17,308 nucleotides of DNA from NCBI GenBank assembly GCA_934464775.1, contig CAKSKG010000035.1, positions 1 to 17,308 on the forward strand, written 5' to 3'. Positions within the stretch are counted from its first letter, which is position 1. The number at the start of each line of letters is the position of its first letter. Source of the stretch: an uncultured Oscillospiraceae bacterium (lineage in GTDB: Bacteria; Bacillota; Clostridia; Oscillospirales; Ruminococcaceae). Both the position numbers and the translations under genes were made by a program. The notes under the pieces are model-generated. The model saw nothing but the letters and a program-made list of their open reading frames with translations, ran no database searches and was not told the origin of the DNA. This document shows, piece by piece, positions 6,511 through 14,259 of the stretch.

Positions 6511-7563
6511 ATGAGAGTAACAGATAATGCTGCTGCAAGGCAGTATCTTTACAACAACAATAAATCTATGGGCACATATCTCAACTGCTTCAACAGAGTG
6601 CTCAGCCAGAAGGATTTTCTCCGTGCATCGGAAAATTCCGTTTCCGCAAACCGTGCAATGAAGATCAGAAAGAACCTGAACAATCTGACCATGTACGATT
6701 CCAACCTGAAGCAGGCAAGCGAGCTTTTTACATCGGCTGAAAGCAATCTTTATCACATTGCAAACGATGTTTACCTCAACGTTGACGCAAAGCTCACCTC
6801 CGTTCAGGACACAAAGAACACCGATGAGCTTCAGGCTATCGCTGCGGAGATCGAGGAAAGCGCAAAGGAAATGATGAGCTCCATGAACTCCGATTTCAGC
6901 GGCCGTCAGATCTTTGCGGGAACAAGCAACAACAAAACTCCCTTTACGGTAAAATACTTCGAGCCCGACGGCACGGAAGTTGCCGAGGCTGACAAGTCAG
7001 GCAAGGCAAAGGCTGTTGTTTATTTCAACGACGATTCCATTAATCAGTACAACGACGCTACTAAATTCAACGGCTGCCAGACAGGCATTTATGTTGATGT
7101 GGGACTTGGCGTAAAATACAATCAGGACGCAAACGGAAACGTAACTGTTGACAAGGACACCGTTATGGACGTTTCCCTCAACGGAGCAAAGCTTACAGGC
7201 TGCGGCACGGACGGTCTTGATCCTGCGGACAGCAACAACATTATCCAGCTGACCTTTGACGCAGCTTATGCGGTAAGAAACGGCGACCTTGAAAGCGCAA
7301 ACCGTCTTATCGACAAGCTCCAGAAGGCTCAGACCACGGTTCTTGAGGGCATCACAAGAATGGGTGCAACTCAGAACAAGATCGACTTCTATCTTAACAA
7401 GAACGAGGATTACCGCTACAACCTCAGCGAAGATCAGAATGAAACGGAAGGCGTAAAGATCGAAAAGGAGATCACAAACATGACAGCCGCTCAGGCTGCA
7501 TACAATGCGGCTCTCCAGCTGGGCGCAAGAGCAATTCCTCAGAGTATTTTCTCTTATATATAA
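6511..7563 (+). CDS. flgL: Flagellar hook-associated protein 3, FlgL
   Basis: FlgL is the second junction ring, linking FlgK to flagellin. The 350-aa protein shares the flagellin fold. The N-terminal helices include the flagellin-like ASENSVSANRAMKIRKNL near 38-55 and SDFSGRQIFAGTSNNKTPF near 128-146. The C-terminal helix (MTAAQAAYNAALQLGARA near 325-342, ending FSYI) completes D0. Flagellin itself is excluded by position and by the FlgL-type GRQIFAGT motif. A GGAAGGG ribosome binding site is present. It is translated between FlgK and the YviE-like gene in the conserved Bacillota order. Confidence 0.95.
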   Translation: MRVTDNAAARQYLYNNNKSMGTYLNCFNRVLSQKDFLRASENSVSANRAMKIRKNLNNLTMYDSNLKQASELFTSAESNLYHIANDVYLNVDAKLTSVQDTKNTDELQAIAAEIEESAKEMMSSMNSDFSGRQIFAGTSNNKTPFTVKYFEPDGTEVAEADKSGKAKAVVYFNDDSINQYNDATKFNGCQTGIYVDVGLGVKYNQDANGNVTVDKDTVMDVSLNGAKLTGCGTDGLDPADSNNIIQLTFDAAYAVRNGDLESANRLIDKLQKAQTTVLEGITRMGATQNKIDFYLNKNEDYRYNLSEDQNETEGVKIEKEITNMTAAQAAYNAALQLGARAIPQSIFSYI

Positions 7564-7600
7564 ACTTTAGCAAATCTTTTATGAAAGGCAGGCAGTGAAT

Positions 7601-8209
7601 ATGGATCCGCTTCTTGATATAACATCTGTTCCGATAGATATTGAGATCAATATTAAAAGAGCAAGCTTTGAGCTTCAGAAGGAAAAAGGTCAGGAACCCA
7701 CTCCCACCGTTCATATCTCACGCGACAAGGGCGAGTTCCGAATTGATGCTGAACCGTTGAAGATCAACATTGACAACACAAGAATGTATGAGAGCATGGG
7801 CTACAAAAGACCCTCCACAGTCGGCAGCGACAACGGAGACAAGGGCTTTTCGCTCAGCTATCAGGGAACAGCCCGTATCGTGAACGAGGGGTATGCAGTT
7901 GCCGAGGGAAAGGCTGACGCTGCTTCAATAGCCGCATCAAATACGGCAAGAGCCTCACGTGCGCTGGAGGCAGTTACAAGCTGGCTCCCCAAGGACGGTC
8001 CCGACATCTCATGGAACGGCGGAAAGCTGAACATCAGCTACACCCCCGACCAGCTCAACATGGACTGGAACATCGCAAAGGCTCCGAGCTTCAAGTTCGT
8101 TCCGGGCAGCGTTGAGTTTATCATAAACCAGCTCCCCAAGGTGGAGATCGAATATACGGGCGACCCCATATATTTCCCCGCTTCGGCAGCTCCCGATTTT
8201 GAAAAATAA
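7601..8209 (+). CDS. YviE-like DUF6470 family protein
   Basis: This 202-aa protein belongs to the family of B. subtilis YviE, which lies between flgL and fliW in many Bacillota. Its biochemical role is not established. The family's C-terminal signature is clear: VEIEYTGDPIYFPASAA near 182-198. The N-terminus (ITSVPIDIEINIKRASFEL) and the Ala-rich helix near 105-125 are also typical. No signal peptide or membrane segment is seen. The ATG at 7601 is chosen because AAAGGCAGG lies about 8 nt upstream. A GTG at 7595 would leave too little space. Synteny suggests a part in filament assembly or its control. Confidence 0.85.
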   Translation: MDPLLDITSVPIDIEINIKRASFELQKEKGQEPTPTVHISRDKGEFRIDAEPLKINIDNTRMYESMGYKRPSTVGSDNGDKGFSLSYQGTARIVNEGYAVAEGKADAASIAASNTARASRALEAVTSWLPKDGPDISWNGGKLNISYTPDQLNMDWNIAKAPSFKFVPGSVEFIINQLPKVEIEYTGDPIYFPASAAPDFEK

Positions 8210-8236
8210 TTTATAATATAGATGGTGAACATATTT

Positions 8237-8689
8237 ATGAGTAATGCGATCAAGGTGAAAACAAGGGACTTTGACGAGATCGAGATCCCCGAAAATGAAA
8301 TAATCCACTTTGCAAAGGGCATTTTTGCCTTTGAGGATCAGACTAAGTATGTTCTGCTTGCCCCCAGAGGGGAAAATCAGTTTCCGATGTGGCTCCAGAG
8401 TATTGAAAACGAGAATCTCTGCTTTATAATTTTCAATCCCCTTGAATGCTGCACGGATTATCACGTTACGCTTACCGACGAAGAGAAGTCTCTGCTTGTG
8501 GTGGAAAAAGGGCAGGAGGACAAGGTCGAATATCTTGTTATCGCAGTGGTTCCCGAAAATTACGGCGACACTACGGTTAACCTGAAAAGCCCTATTGCGG
8601 TGAACACCCTTAACAACAGGGCGATACAGATCATCGCACCCGAAAATTATCCGCTAAGATTTCCTCTGTTCAAAAAGGAGGAAAAATAA
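8237..8689 (+). CDS. fliW: Flagellar assembly factor FliW, CsrA antagonist
   Basis: FliW binds CsrA and also flagellin. When flagellin is exported, freed FliW captures CsrA and relieves repression of flagellin translation. The 150-aa product has the FliW pattern throughout: FDEIEIPENEIIHFAKGIFA near 14-33, FPMWLQSIE near 54-62, and the C-terminal APENYPLRFPLF. The ATG at 8237 is preferred because GATGGTGA (8221-8228) is a good ribosome binding site 8 nt upstream. A weaker in-frame ATG at 8222 overlaps that site. The stop overlaps the csrA start by one base (TAATG), so the antagonist and its target are translationally coupled. Confidence 0.95.
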   Translation: MSNAIKVKTRDFDEIEIPENEIIHFAKGIFAFEDQTKYVLLAPRGENQFPMWLQSIENENLCFIIFNPLECCTDYHVTLTDEEKSLLVVEKGQEDKVEYLVIAVVPENYGDTTVNLKSPIAVNTLNNRAIQIIAPENYPLRFPLFKKEEK

Positions 8690-8946
8690 TGCTGGTAGTT
8701 ACACGAAAACCGCAGGAGGGTCTTATAATCGGCGACAATATCCATGTTACGGTAATTGACGCAAACAAAGACCGTGTAAAGCTGGGTATCGAAGCGCCCC
8801 CCGACGTGAAAATAATCAGAAACGAGCTTTATTATACCGAAAAGCTGAATGTTCAGGCTGCTATGAGAAAAATACCGCTTGACCTTGTAAGTATGATGGT
8901 CAGCAGCACTGCAAAGCCCGACGGCGGCGCAGCTTCGGATAAATGA
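8689..8946 (+). CDS. csrA: Carbon storage regulator CsrA
   Basis: CsrA is a small dimeric RNA-binding protein that blocks translation at GGA motifs, classically on flagellin mRNA in Bacillota. The 85-aa protein starts MLVVTRKPQEGLIIGDNI and keeps the RNA-contacting R6 and R44 (VKIIRNELYY). It is longer than the common 61-75 aa because of a C-terminal tail after residue about 65 (VSSTAKPDGGAASDK) that looks disordered. A strong GGAGG (8677-8681) precedes the start. It is coupled to fliW upstream and lies 17 nt before fliD. Confidence 0.96.
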   Translation: MLVVTRKPQEGLIIGDNIHVTVIDANKDRVKLGIEAPPDVKIIRNELYYTEKLNVQAAMRKIPLDLVSMMVSSTAKPDGGAASDK

Positions 8947-8963
8947 TCTAATGAGGTGATATT

Positions 8964-11942
8964 ATGAGTTCATCAAGCAGCGGAGTTTCCGCAAGCAGCA
9001 GCGGCGGAGTTAACAGATTCGCAGGTCTTATGTCGGGTCTGGACACAGAATCACTGGTAAAGGCTGCAACATCAAACACCAAATCTGCTATAAATTCCAA
9101 GAAGCAGAAGCTTCAGACACTTACATGGAAGCAGGAAGCTTACAGAAGCGTTATCTCAAAGCTTTCCGATTTCCAGAACAAGTATCTCGATATCCTTTCT
9201 TCCTCTTCTATCAGAGCCAATGCGGTAATGAAGAAGTACAAGGCAGAGTCCTCGGATTCAAAGCTGGAAGTCATCGCTTCCGCAAATTCGGTCGCACAGG
9301 ATTACACTATCTCTTCCGTCCGCAAGGCGTCGGCAGCGACAGTTTCGGGCGGACGTGCCACAGCGGGAAGCATTCAGCTGGACTTTTCCGAAGCGGAAGC
9401 AGGGGACAACACAGTAAACATCACCCTTGACGGCACTGCCAAGGAGATCACATTCCGGGGCGGCGACAACGCAAAGCAGAACTTCCTTGACGCAGTTAAT
9501 GAGGCTTTCGGCTCCATAACAACCGCAAAGTTCGCATTCAAGGGCGGCAGAGAAGCTACCGAAACTTCCGACAAGCTTATCCTCGAAACACAGGAAGGCG
9601 ACAAGGTTTATCACTCTTTTGGAGCAAAATATTCGGACGCTCTCGGACTGAAAAACGATACATCAAGCAAATTAAAGACCTCCGCTACACTGGGCAGCGT
9701 TGATTTTGCTCAGGAGCTTGCGGGCAAGGATTTTGCATTTACAATAAACGGCGTGGATTTTGAATTCACAGCCGATACAAAAATCAGCGACATGATGGCA
9801 AAGATCAACAGCAGCAAGGCAGGCGTTAAGATATCCTTTGATAATCTTACACAGGCTTTTGAGCTGAAGTCCTCCCAGATGGGCGCAGGTCAGAAGATCG
9901 AGATCTCGCAGAAAGACGGCAACCTTATCAATGCGCTGTTCAACATTGAGGACGGCTCAGGTGCGGGTCAGATCACATCGGGAAGCAGCGTTTCCAGAGA
10001 GTTCACCGAAAAGAGCTTCAATTCAAGCTACGTTCTCTCCACAACACAGGTAGGGGACAAGGGCTATGTTAAGGGTCTTTCCATGAATATGGAAGTAAAC
10101 GGCACTTCATACAAGCTTGATTTTTCAAATCTTACCGCAAAGGCTGAAACGGAAAAGGGCAAGTACAACGATGAAGAAGTTGACCTTACCGTTTTAAAGG
10201 ATTCCGACGGAAACAAGTTCTTCAGCTACACCGATTCGGACAAGACAGTTCACTATCTTGATTCTTCCTATAAGGAAATATGCGCAAAGAATGACTCCGA
10301 CCAGAAGTATTATGACGCAGGCGGAAATGCGGTTTCCGCTGACGAATACAATACTCTCTGCAAGGATTCGGGATTGGGCGAAGCTTCCGTACAGTACAAG
10401 AAGTATTCCGCTTCCGATTACGCCGATGAATACACAAAGGCATTCAAGGCAGCCGTTGCGGACAGCGACGAAGTTCAGGCTGCGGCTCTTCAGGACGCTG
10501 CACGTGAGCTTGGCTTTGATACCGACGGCACTATCACCGACGAGGCTATCTCAAATCTTTCCTCCGGCGACAGAAGCAAGCTGTATGACCTTATGGAAGA
10601 AAAGGCATCGGCAGCAGCAGAGGAAAAGGTAAAGGCAATGGGCATCACATTCACCGCCGAAACAGAGGACGGCGAAGATGTAATGCGCATCAACGCAAAC
10701 AACAATCTTATCAAGCTTGAAAACGGCAAGAGCTTCGGCTTCAAGTATGAAGAAAACTATGACGAGGCTGCCTTAAAGACCGATTCCGTTATCACATCGG
10801 CAAAGGAGCTTAATCTTGTTGACGACAGCGGAAACACTATCAAGATATCCAACGAGAACGGCATCACAGTAAATGATCTGCTTGCAGCTACCGACAGCAG
10901 CGGAAATGCTATCTTCGGCTACGACGAAACAACAGGCAAGATCAGCGTTCTCGGCGGGAACAAATATACATACGCAGACGGCGACACCGATACAAGAGCA
11001 TTCCTGAAGGACGCTTTCGGAAGCACGACTCTTTCGGGCGCAGACCGTTCACAGAATCTCGTTGTTGAGGGAAGAAACTCACAGATCACCATTAACGGCA
11101 TTCTGCTGGAAAGCGCTTCAAACAGCTTTACCGTCAACGATACGACTTTCAACATCGAAAAGGTAAACGAGTTTGACGCTGCGGACGATCCCGACAAGGA
11201 GATCACCGTAAATGTTTCCCGTGACAATTCCTCTATCAAGGAAACTGTTGTCAACTTCATCAAGGACTACAACGAGCTTATCAAGGGTCTTTACGAGCAG
11301 GTAAACACATCAAGACCCAAGAAGAGCGGATCTTACTACGATCCTCTTACCGAGGAGCAGGAAGATGAAATGTCCGAGGACGAGATCAAAAAGTGGAACG
11401 AACAGGCAAAGATCGGTCTGCTTTACAATGATTCCGCCGTTAACAAGGTGATAAATCAGGTTAGAACGGCAATGTCAAGCAGCTGCAACGGCATGACTCT
11501 TTCCGACCTTGGCATTAAGCTCACAAAATCTTCCTCCACCAGCGGCGAATACACCATTGACGAGGACGCTCTGGAAACGGCTATCAGCAAATACGGCGAT
11601 GAAGTCGCAGATTTCTTCACCGACACCACCAACGGTATTGCCGCAAAGCTGAAAAATTCATTTGATGCGGCTATCTCCACAAGCAGCAGAGCCACAGGCA
11701 CTACAAACACCAAGGCAAACGGCTACGGCTATCTTACAAGCCTTGTGGGCATCGAAAACACCACATCTGCCAAGAACAATCAGTATTATTCACAGATGCA
11801 GGCTCTCCAGAAGGTGATAGACAACCTCCAGACAAGATATGAGAGCCAGCAGACAATGTACTGGAACAGATATGCAAATCTTGAAACATATCTTTCCAAA
11901 ATGGACGCTCAGTCATCTATATTCTCTTCTACAACACAGTAA
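8964..11942 (+). CDS. fliD: Flagellar filament cap protein FliD (hook-associated protein 2), oversized
   Basis: FliD forms the cap at the filament tip and guides flagellin folding. The N-terminal FliD domain is clear (FAGLMSGLDTESLVKAAT, about residues 19-36, then LQTLTWKQEAYRS). So is the C-terminal domain (from about 830, with MTLSDLGIKLTKSSS, IDEDALETAISKYGDEVADF, and a coiled coil near 940-985). At 992 aa it is about twice the common 450-600 aa. The excess lies in the middle, an exposed acidic region with Lys/Tyr-rich hairpin-like units such as KYYDAGGNAVSADEY near 446-460. A GAGGTGAT ribosome binding site is 4 nt before the ATG. The reading frame is intact, so the extra length is real. 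Confidence 0.95.
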   Translation: MSSSSSGVSASSSGGVNRFAGLMSGLDTESLVKAATSNTKSAINSKKQKLQTLTWKQEAYRSVISKLSDFQNKYLDILSSSSIRANAVMKKYKAESSDSKLEVIASANSVAQDYTISSVRKASAATVSGGRATAGSIQLDFSEAEAGDNTVNITLDGTAKEITFRGGDNAKQNFLDAVNEAFGSITTAKFAFKGGREATETSDKLILETQEGDKVYHSFGAKYSDALGLKNDTSSKLKTSATLGSVDFAQELAGKDFAFTINGVDFEFTADTKISDMMAKINSSKAGVKISFDNLTQAFELKSSQMGAGQKIEISQKDGNLINALFNIEDGSGAGQITSGSSVSREFTEKSFNSSYVLSTTQVGDKGYVKGLSMNMEVNGTSYKLDFSNLTAKAETEKGKYNDEEVDLTVLKDSDGNKFFSYTDSDKTVHYLDSSYKEICAKNDSDQKYYDAGGNAVSADEYNTLCKDSGLGEASVQYKKYSASDYADEYTKAFKAAVADSDEVQAAALQDAARELGFDTDGTITDEAISNLSSGDRSKLYDLMEEKASAAAEEKVKAMGITFTAETEDGEDVMRINANNNLIKLENGKSFGFKYEENYDEAALKTDSVITSAKELNLVDDSGNTIKISNENGITVNDLLAATDSSGNAIFGYDETTGKISVLGGNKYTYADGDTDTRAFLKDAFGSTTLSGADRSQNLVVEGRNSQITINGILLESASNSFTVNDTTFNIEKVNEFDAADDPDKEITVNVSRDNSSIKETVVNFIKDYNELIKGLYEQVNTSRPKKSGSYYDPLTEEQEDEMSEDEIKKWNEQAKIGLLYNDSAVNKVINQVRTAMSSSCNGMTLSDLGIKLTKSSSTSGEYTIDEDALETAISKYGDEVADFFTDTTNGIAAKLKNSFDAAISTSSRATGTTNTKANGYGYLTSLVGIENTTSAKNNQYYSQMQALQKVIDNLQTRYESQQTMYWNRYANLETYLSKMDAQSSIFSSTTQ

Positions 11943-11946
11943 TGTA

Positions 11947-11981
11947 ATTCTCCGCAGCGGTTTATAGCTGCTGCGGAGAAT
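11947..11981 (+). promoter_or_regulatory. Perfect 12-bp hairpin between fliD and fliS
   Basis: ATTCTCCGCAGC (11947-11958) and GCTGCGGAGAAT (11970-11981) pair perfectly around an 11-nt loop, starting 5 nt after the fliD stop. No T-run follows, so it is not a typical terminator. It may protect or process the upstream mRNA, or lower fliS expression. Confidence 0.7.
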
Positions 11982-12007
11982 ATCAACGGAAAGGAACCGT
12001 CATATAT

Positions 12008-12373
12008 ATGCAGAATCCCTATCTTAATTACAAGCAGAATGCTGCGGCTACGATGACCCCTGCGGAGCGTACCGCTGCTGTATATGACAAATGCATCACA
12101 GAGCTTAACAAGGCGATATATTACATTGACAATAAAAATATCCCGGAGGCGCATAATTCCATTGTAAAGGTCCAGAATATAGTTGAATTTCTTGATTCCC
12201 ACCTTGTGGCGAAATATGAGATATCCGACGATTTTGCGGCACTTTACGATCACCTCAGAAAAAAGCTTCTGACAGCAAACATCAAAAAGGATCCGGACTA
12301 TATCCGCGAGATAATTCCGTTTTTCCAGAATCTCAAGGACGCATTCACCGAAATGAGCAAAAAGGGAATGTGA
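12008..12373 (+). CDS. fliS: Flagellin export chaperone FliS
   Basis: FliS binds the C-terminus of flagellin in the cytoplasm, prevents early polymerisation and delivers it for export. The 121-aa length is usual. The family pattern is present: NPYLNYKQNAAATMTPAERT at the start (normally YQxNxVxTASPxxL), VYDKCITELNKAI near 25-37, and NSIVKVQNIVEFLDSHL near 50-66. The ribosome binding site GGAAAGGA lies about 12 nt upstream, longer than ideal. It follows the fliD-fliS hairpin. Its client, flagellin, is not encoded in the window. Confidence 0.92.
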   Translation: MQNPYLNYKQNAAATMTPAERTAAVYDKCITELNKAIYYIDNKNIPEAHNSIVKVQNIVEFLDSHLVAKYEISDDFAALYDHLRKKLLTANIKKDPDYIREIIPFFQNLKDAFTEMSKKGM

Positions 12374-12427
12374 TCCGGGCTATGCTCTTCATTCCGCAAA
12401 ACAAAAACACCAAAAAGGAATGATAAT

Positions 12428-12898
12428 ATGGACGAAAAGCTTTTAAATCTTGCCGACAAAAAAATTGAGCAGATGCAGCGGTACAACGATATCACATCGC
12501 AGATAATATATGAGGACATCGACGGCGTGGGAGAGCTTATCGACAGGCGCCAGGAGATAATCACGGCGATGGACGGCATATCGGTGGACATGAAGCAGTA
12601 CGTCAGCGAGCAGAACATGGAGCGGCAGAATGTGCTGAACAGCGTTCTTCAGTCCCGTGAGATGAACGATCTGACGGGTGAGCTTGTTGAGCTGCAAAAC
12701 AAGATACGTACCATAAAAAAGCTGACAGATGAGATCAACCGCAATGACAAGCTGGCAAAGGACAGGATACGCAGGCTTCGGGACGAAGCATACAGCGAGC
12801 TTGTGAATTCCGTCAAGAGCAAAAGAACTATCGCTTACTGCTCTCCGAATTCGGGCGGTCAGCTTTCAAACGGCGGCAAGCTCAATATTTCAAACTAA
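12428..12898 (+). CDS. FliT/FlgN-like flagellar chaperone (probable)
   Basis: This 156-aa product is predicted to be helical with a long charged coiled coil (about residues 65-125), no signal peptide and no membrane segment. It follows fliS as the last flagellar gene, where fliT often sits in Bacillota. FliT is the FliD chaperone. The segment EDIDGVGELIDRRQEIITAM near 29-48 resembles FlgN/FliT-type helices. No diagnostic motif fixes the name, so the role rests on fold and position. A C-terminal Ser/Gly/Asn-rich tail is probably disordered. The AAAGGAATGAT ribosome binding site is normal. A hairpin follows the stop. Confidence 0.65.
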   Translation: MDEKLLNLADKKIEQMQRYNDITSQIIYEDIDGVGELIDRRQEIITAMDGISVDMKQYVSEQNMERQNVLNSVLQSREMNDLTGELVELQNKIRTIKKLTDEINRNDKLAKDRIRRLRDEAYSELVNSVKSKRTIAYCSPNSGGQLSNGGKLNISN

Positions 12899-12906
12899 AA
12901 CAAAAG

Positions 12907-12932
12907 CGGGAAATACCCTGCGGCATTTCCCG
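12907..12932. terminator. Probable terminator at the end of the flagellar operon
   Basis: CGGGAAAT (12907-12914) pairs with ATTTCCCG (12925-12932) around a 10-nt loop. The following T-run is short (TTATA). On the minus strand the same stem is followed by CTTTTG, a better tail. It separates the flagellar operon from the tRNA gene. Confidence 0.55.
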
Positions 12933-12940
12933 TTATACAA

Positions 12941-13017
12941 CTGTCCGTAGCTCAATAGGATAGAGCGTCAGACTCCGACTCTGAAGGCTGTGGGTTCGAT
13001 TCCCGTCGGGCAGACCA
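12941..13017 (+). tRNA. tRNA-Arg (anticodon CCG)
   Basis: The cloverleaf folds by eye. The acceptor stem is CTGTCCG/CGGGCAG, the D stem GCTC/GAGC, and the anticodon stem TCAGA/TCTGA with loop CTCCGAC. The anticodon CCG is at 12975-12977. The T loop is TTCGATT, the discriminator is A, and the 3' CCA is encoded. The length is 77 nt. It reads CGG arginine codons. Confidence 0.95.
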
Positions 13018-13020
13018 TAA

Positions 13021-13056
13021 AAAACCGCCGCTTGCTGGATTGCAGGCGGCGGTTTT
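13021..13056. terminator. Strong bidirectional terminator after tRNA-Arg
   Basis: CCGCCGCTTGC (13025-13035) pairs with GCAGGCGGCGG (13042-13052) as an 11-bp stem with one G-U pair and a 6-nt loop. It is flanked by AAAA before and TTTT after, so it works in both directions. It serves the tRNA on the plus strand and the convergent gene that ends at 13065 on the minus strand. Confidence 0.9.
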
Positions 13057-13064
13057 ATACGTGT

Positions 13065-13472
13065 TTAGTTTGAATAAAGCTCTCCGTTCATAATGTCAAA
13101 GTGTCTGCGGTATCTCTTCGGAATAGTAACAGGAACATCATATCCGATAGCCTTCAGCGCCTTTGGGATAACTCTCATTCCGTCTTTGAAAAATTCTTCT
13201 ATGCGCTTATCCTTATGAGTAATACTGCTGTAATTCGGGGGACACACAAAAGTCCAGTCGGCTCCTTCATGGTTTACAACAAGCCGAAAATATTTATCGA
13301 TATCGGCATCGGAGTTCTTCACAAGTCTTAAAAGTATATGATGCTCCATAGCTTCGTCTATCTGACTTGCTATAATAGTCTCGCCGTCAAAGGACACAAG
13401 CACAAGAAGCGGCTCGTCCAGCTGCACAGCATCGTCAAAATTCTGTTCGTTTGGGTATTTTATAATATTCAT
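13065..13472 (-). CDS. Conserved-looking hypothetical protein
   Basis: I do not recognise this 135-aa protein. It looks soluble, with no signal peptide or membrane segment. The N-terminal half has a strand-rich stretch (LDEPLLVLVSFDGETIIAS). A compact alpha/beta part follows, with HEGADWTFVCPPNYSSITH in the middle and a basic C-terminus (IPKRYRRHFDIMNGELYSN). The ATG at 13472 is preferred because GGAGAAAAG lies upstream of it. An earlier in-frame ATG at 13496 has no such site. It has its own promoter and ends at the bidirectional terminator, so it is a single-gene unit divergent from the broken acetyltransferase. Confidence 0.75.
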   Translation of the reverse strand: MNIIKYPNEQNFDDAVQLDEPLLVLVSFDGETIIASQIDEAMEHHILLRLVKNSDADIDKYFRLVVNHEGADWTFVCPPNYSSITHKDKRIEEFFKDGMRVIPKALKAIGYDVPVTIPKRYRRHFDIMNGELYSN

Positions 13473-13549
13473 ATATCTGACTTTTCTCCAATACATTGTA
13501 TACGGCTGTTTATGCTCTCATCTGTATCGCACAGCATTCCATAATAATT

Positions 13550-13578
13550 ATTATATCATAACGGCATAACGATATCTA
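13550..13578 (-). promoter_or_regulatory. Sigma-A promoter of the hypothetical gene at 13065-13472
   Basis: On the minus strand an extended -10, TGA then TATAAT (plus 13558-13550), follows a weak -35 TAGATA (plus 13573-13578) by 17 nt. The position, about 80 nt upstream of the start, fits. Confidence 0.55.
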
Positions 13579-13626
13579 TATACAAAATGGCTAACGATAC
13601 CATTATTTTTTTGTGCAATTTAGATT

Positions 13627-13655
13627 TTGAGATTACAGTATCATTATAGTATAAT
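13627..13655 (+). promoter_or_regulatory. Sigma-A promoter of the acetyltransferase pseudogene
   Basis: TTGAGA (13627-13632) and a perfect TATAAT (13650-13655) are spaced by 17 nt. The promoter is intact although the gene behind it is interrupted. Confidence 0.7.
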
Positions 13656-13694
13656 ATAATTGTGTTTTTTGCTCATATTACGGCGGAAAATAAA

Positions 13695-14177
13695 ATGATA
13701 AAAATAACTCAATTCGACGATAAATACACTCAGGACGTTATTGATCTTGTGCTGCACTTTCAGAACGACGGTACACGTCCTCTCGTGACTGTTGACGATC
13801 AGCCCGATATGCTGCACATCACAGATGCATACATAAACGCAGGCGGAAACTTTTGAACTGCTTTGGACGACGACAGGCTTGCAGGCACTATCGGAATAAT
13901 GCCGTGCGGCGATGATACTGCCGTACTGAAAAAGTTTTTCGTATATGAAAAATATCAGGACGAGCCTCATCATATGGGACAGCAGCTCTATGCTTATTTT
14001 CTGGAATTTGCCAAGGAAAAGGGATTTAAGACTATAATGCCGGACACGCCGCTCAATACGGTGCGTGCGCACAAATTCTATGAGCGTGCAGGCTTTGAAA
14101 AAGTCACCGAGGACGAGCTGCCCATAAAATTCAGCCACCCCTACAAGGACTGCGGCTTCTTTATGCTGAACTTATAA
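13695..14177 (+). pseudogene. GNAT-family N-acetyltransferase interrupted by one in-frame stop
   Basis: The reading frame from ATG 13695 to the stop at 14175-14177 would give a 160-residue GNAT protein, the usual length, transferring an acetyl group from acetyl-CoA to an unknown amine. It is split by TGA at 13854-13856, codon 54. Both halves are in the same frame, so this is a nonsense change and not a frameshift. The context is GGNF-stop-TALDDDRLAGTIGI. GNAT proteins of this type usually have Trp here, so TGG to TGA is the simplest explanation. Downstream the core strands and the acetyl-CoA-region helix remain (LKKFFVYEKYQDEPHHMGQ, then NTVRAHKFYERAGFEKV). Recent inactivation or a sequencing error are both possible. 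A functional second half from TTG 13863 is unlikely. Confidence 0.85.
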
Positions 14178-14194
14178 CAGCAACAGACGGTTGC

Positions 14195-14223
14195 TTGCTT
14201 TTTCACGGCTCCGATGATATAAT
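14195..14223 (+). promoter_or_regulatory. Sigma-A promoter of the XRE/zinc-ribbon gene
   Basis: TTGCTT (14195-14200) and TATAAT (14218-14223) are spaced by 17 nt, and TGA precedes the -10 (extended -10). It lies about 37 nt before the start. Confidence 0.65.
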
Positions 14224-14259
14224 ACAGACATAAACAAAAACATTCATGAGGTGAGCATA

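Noticed and set aside
13854..13856. UGA read as Trp (altered genetic code)
   Set aside because: Several intact genes here end in TGA at the normal family length (nadA, flgK), so TGA is a normal stop in this genome.
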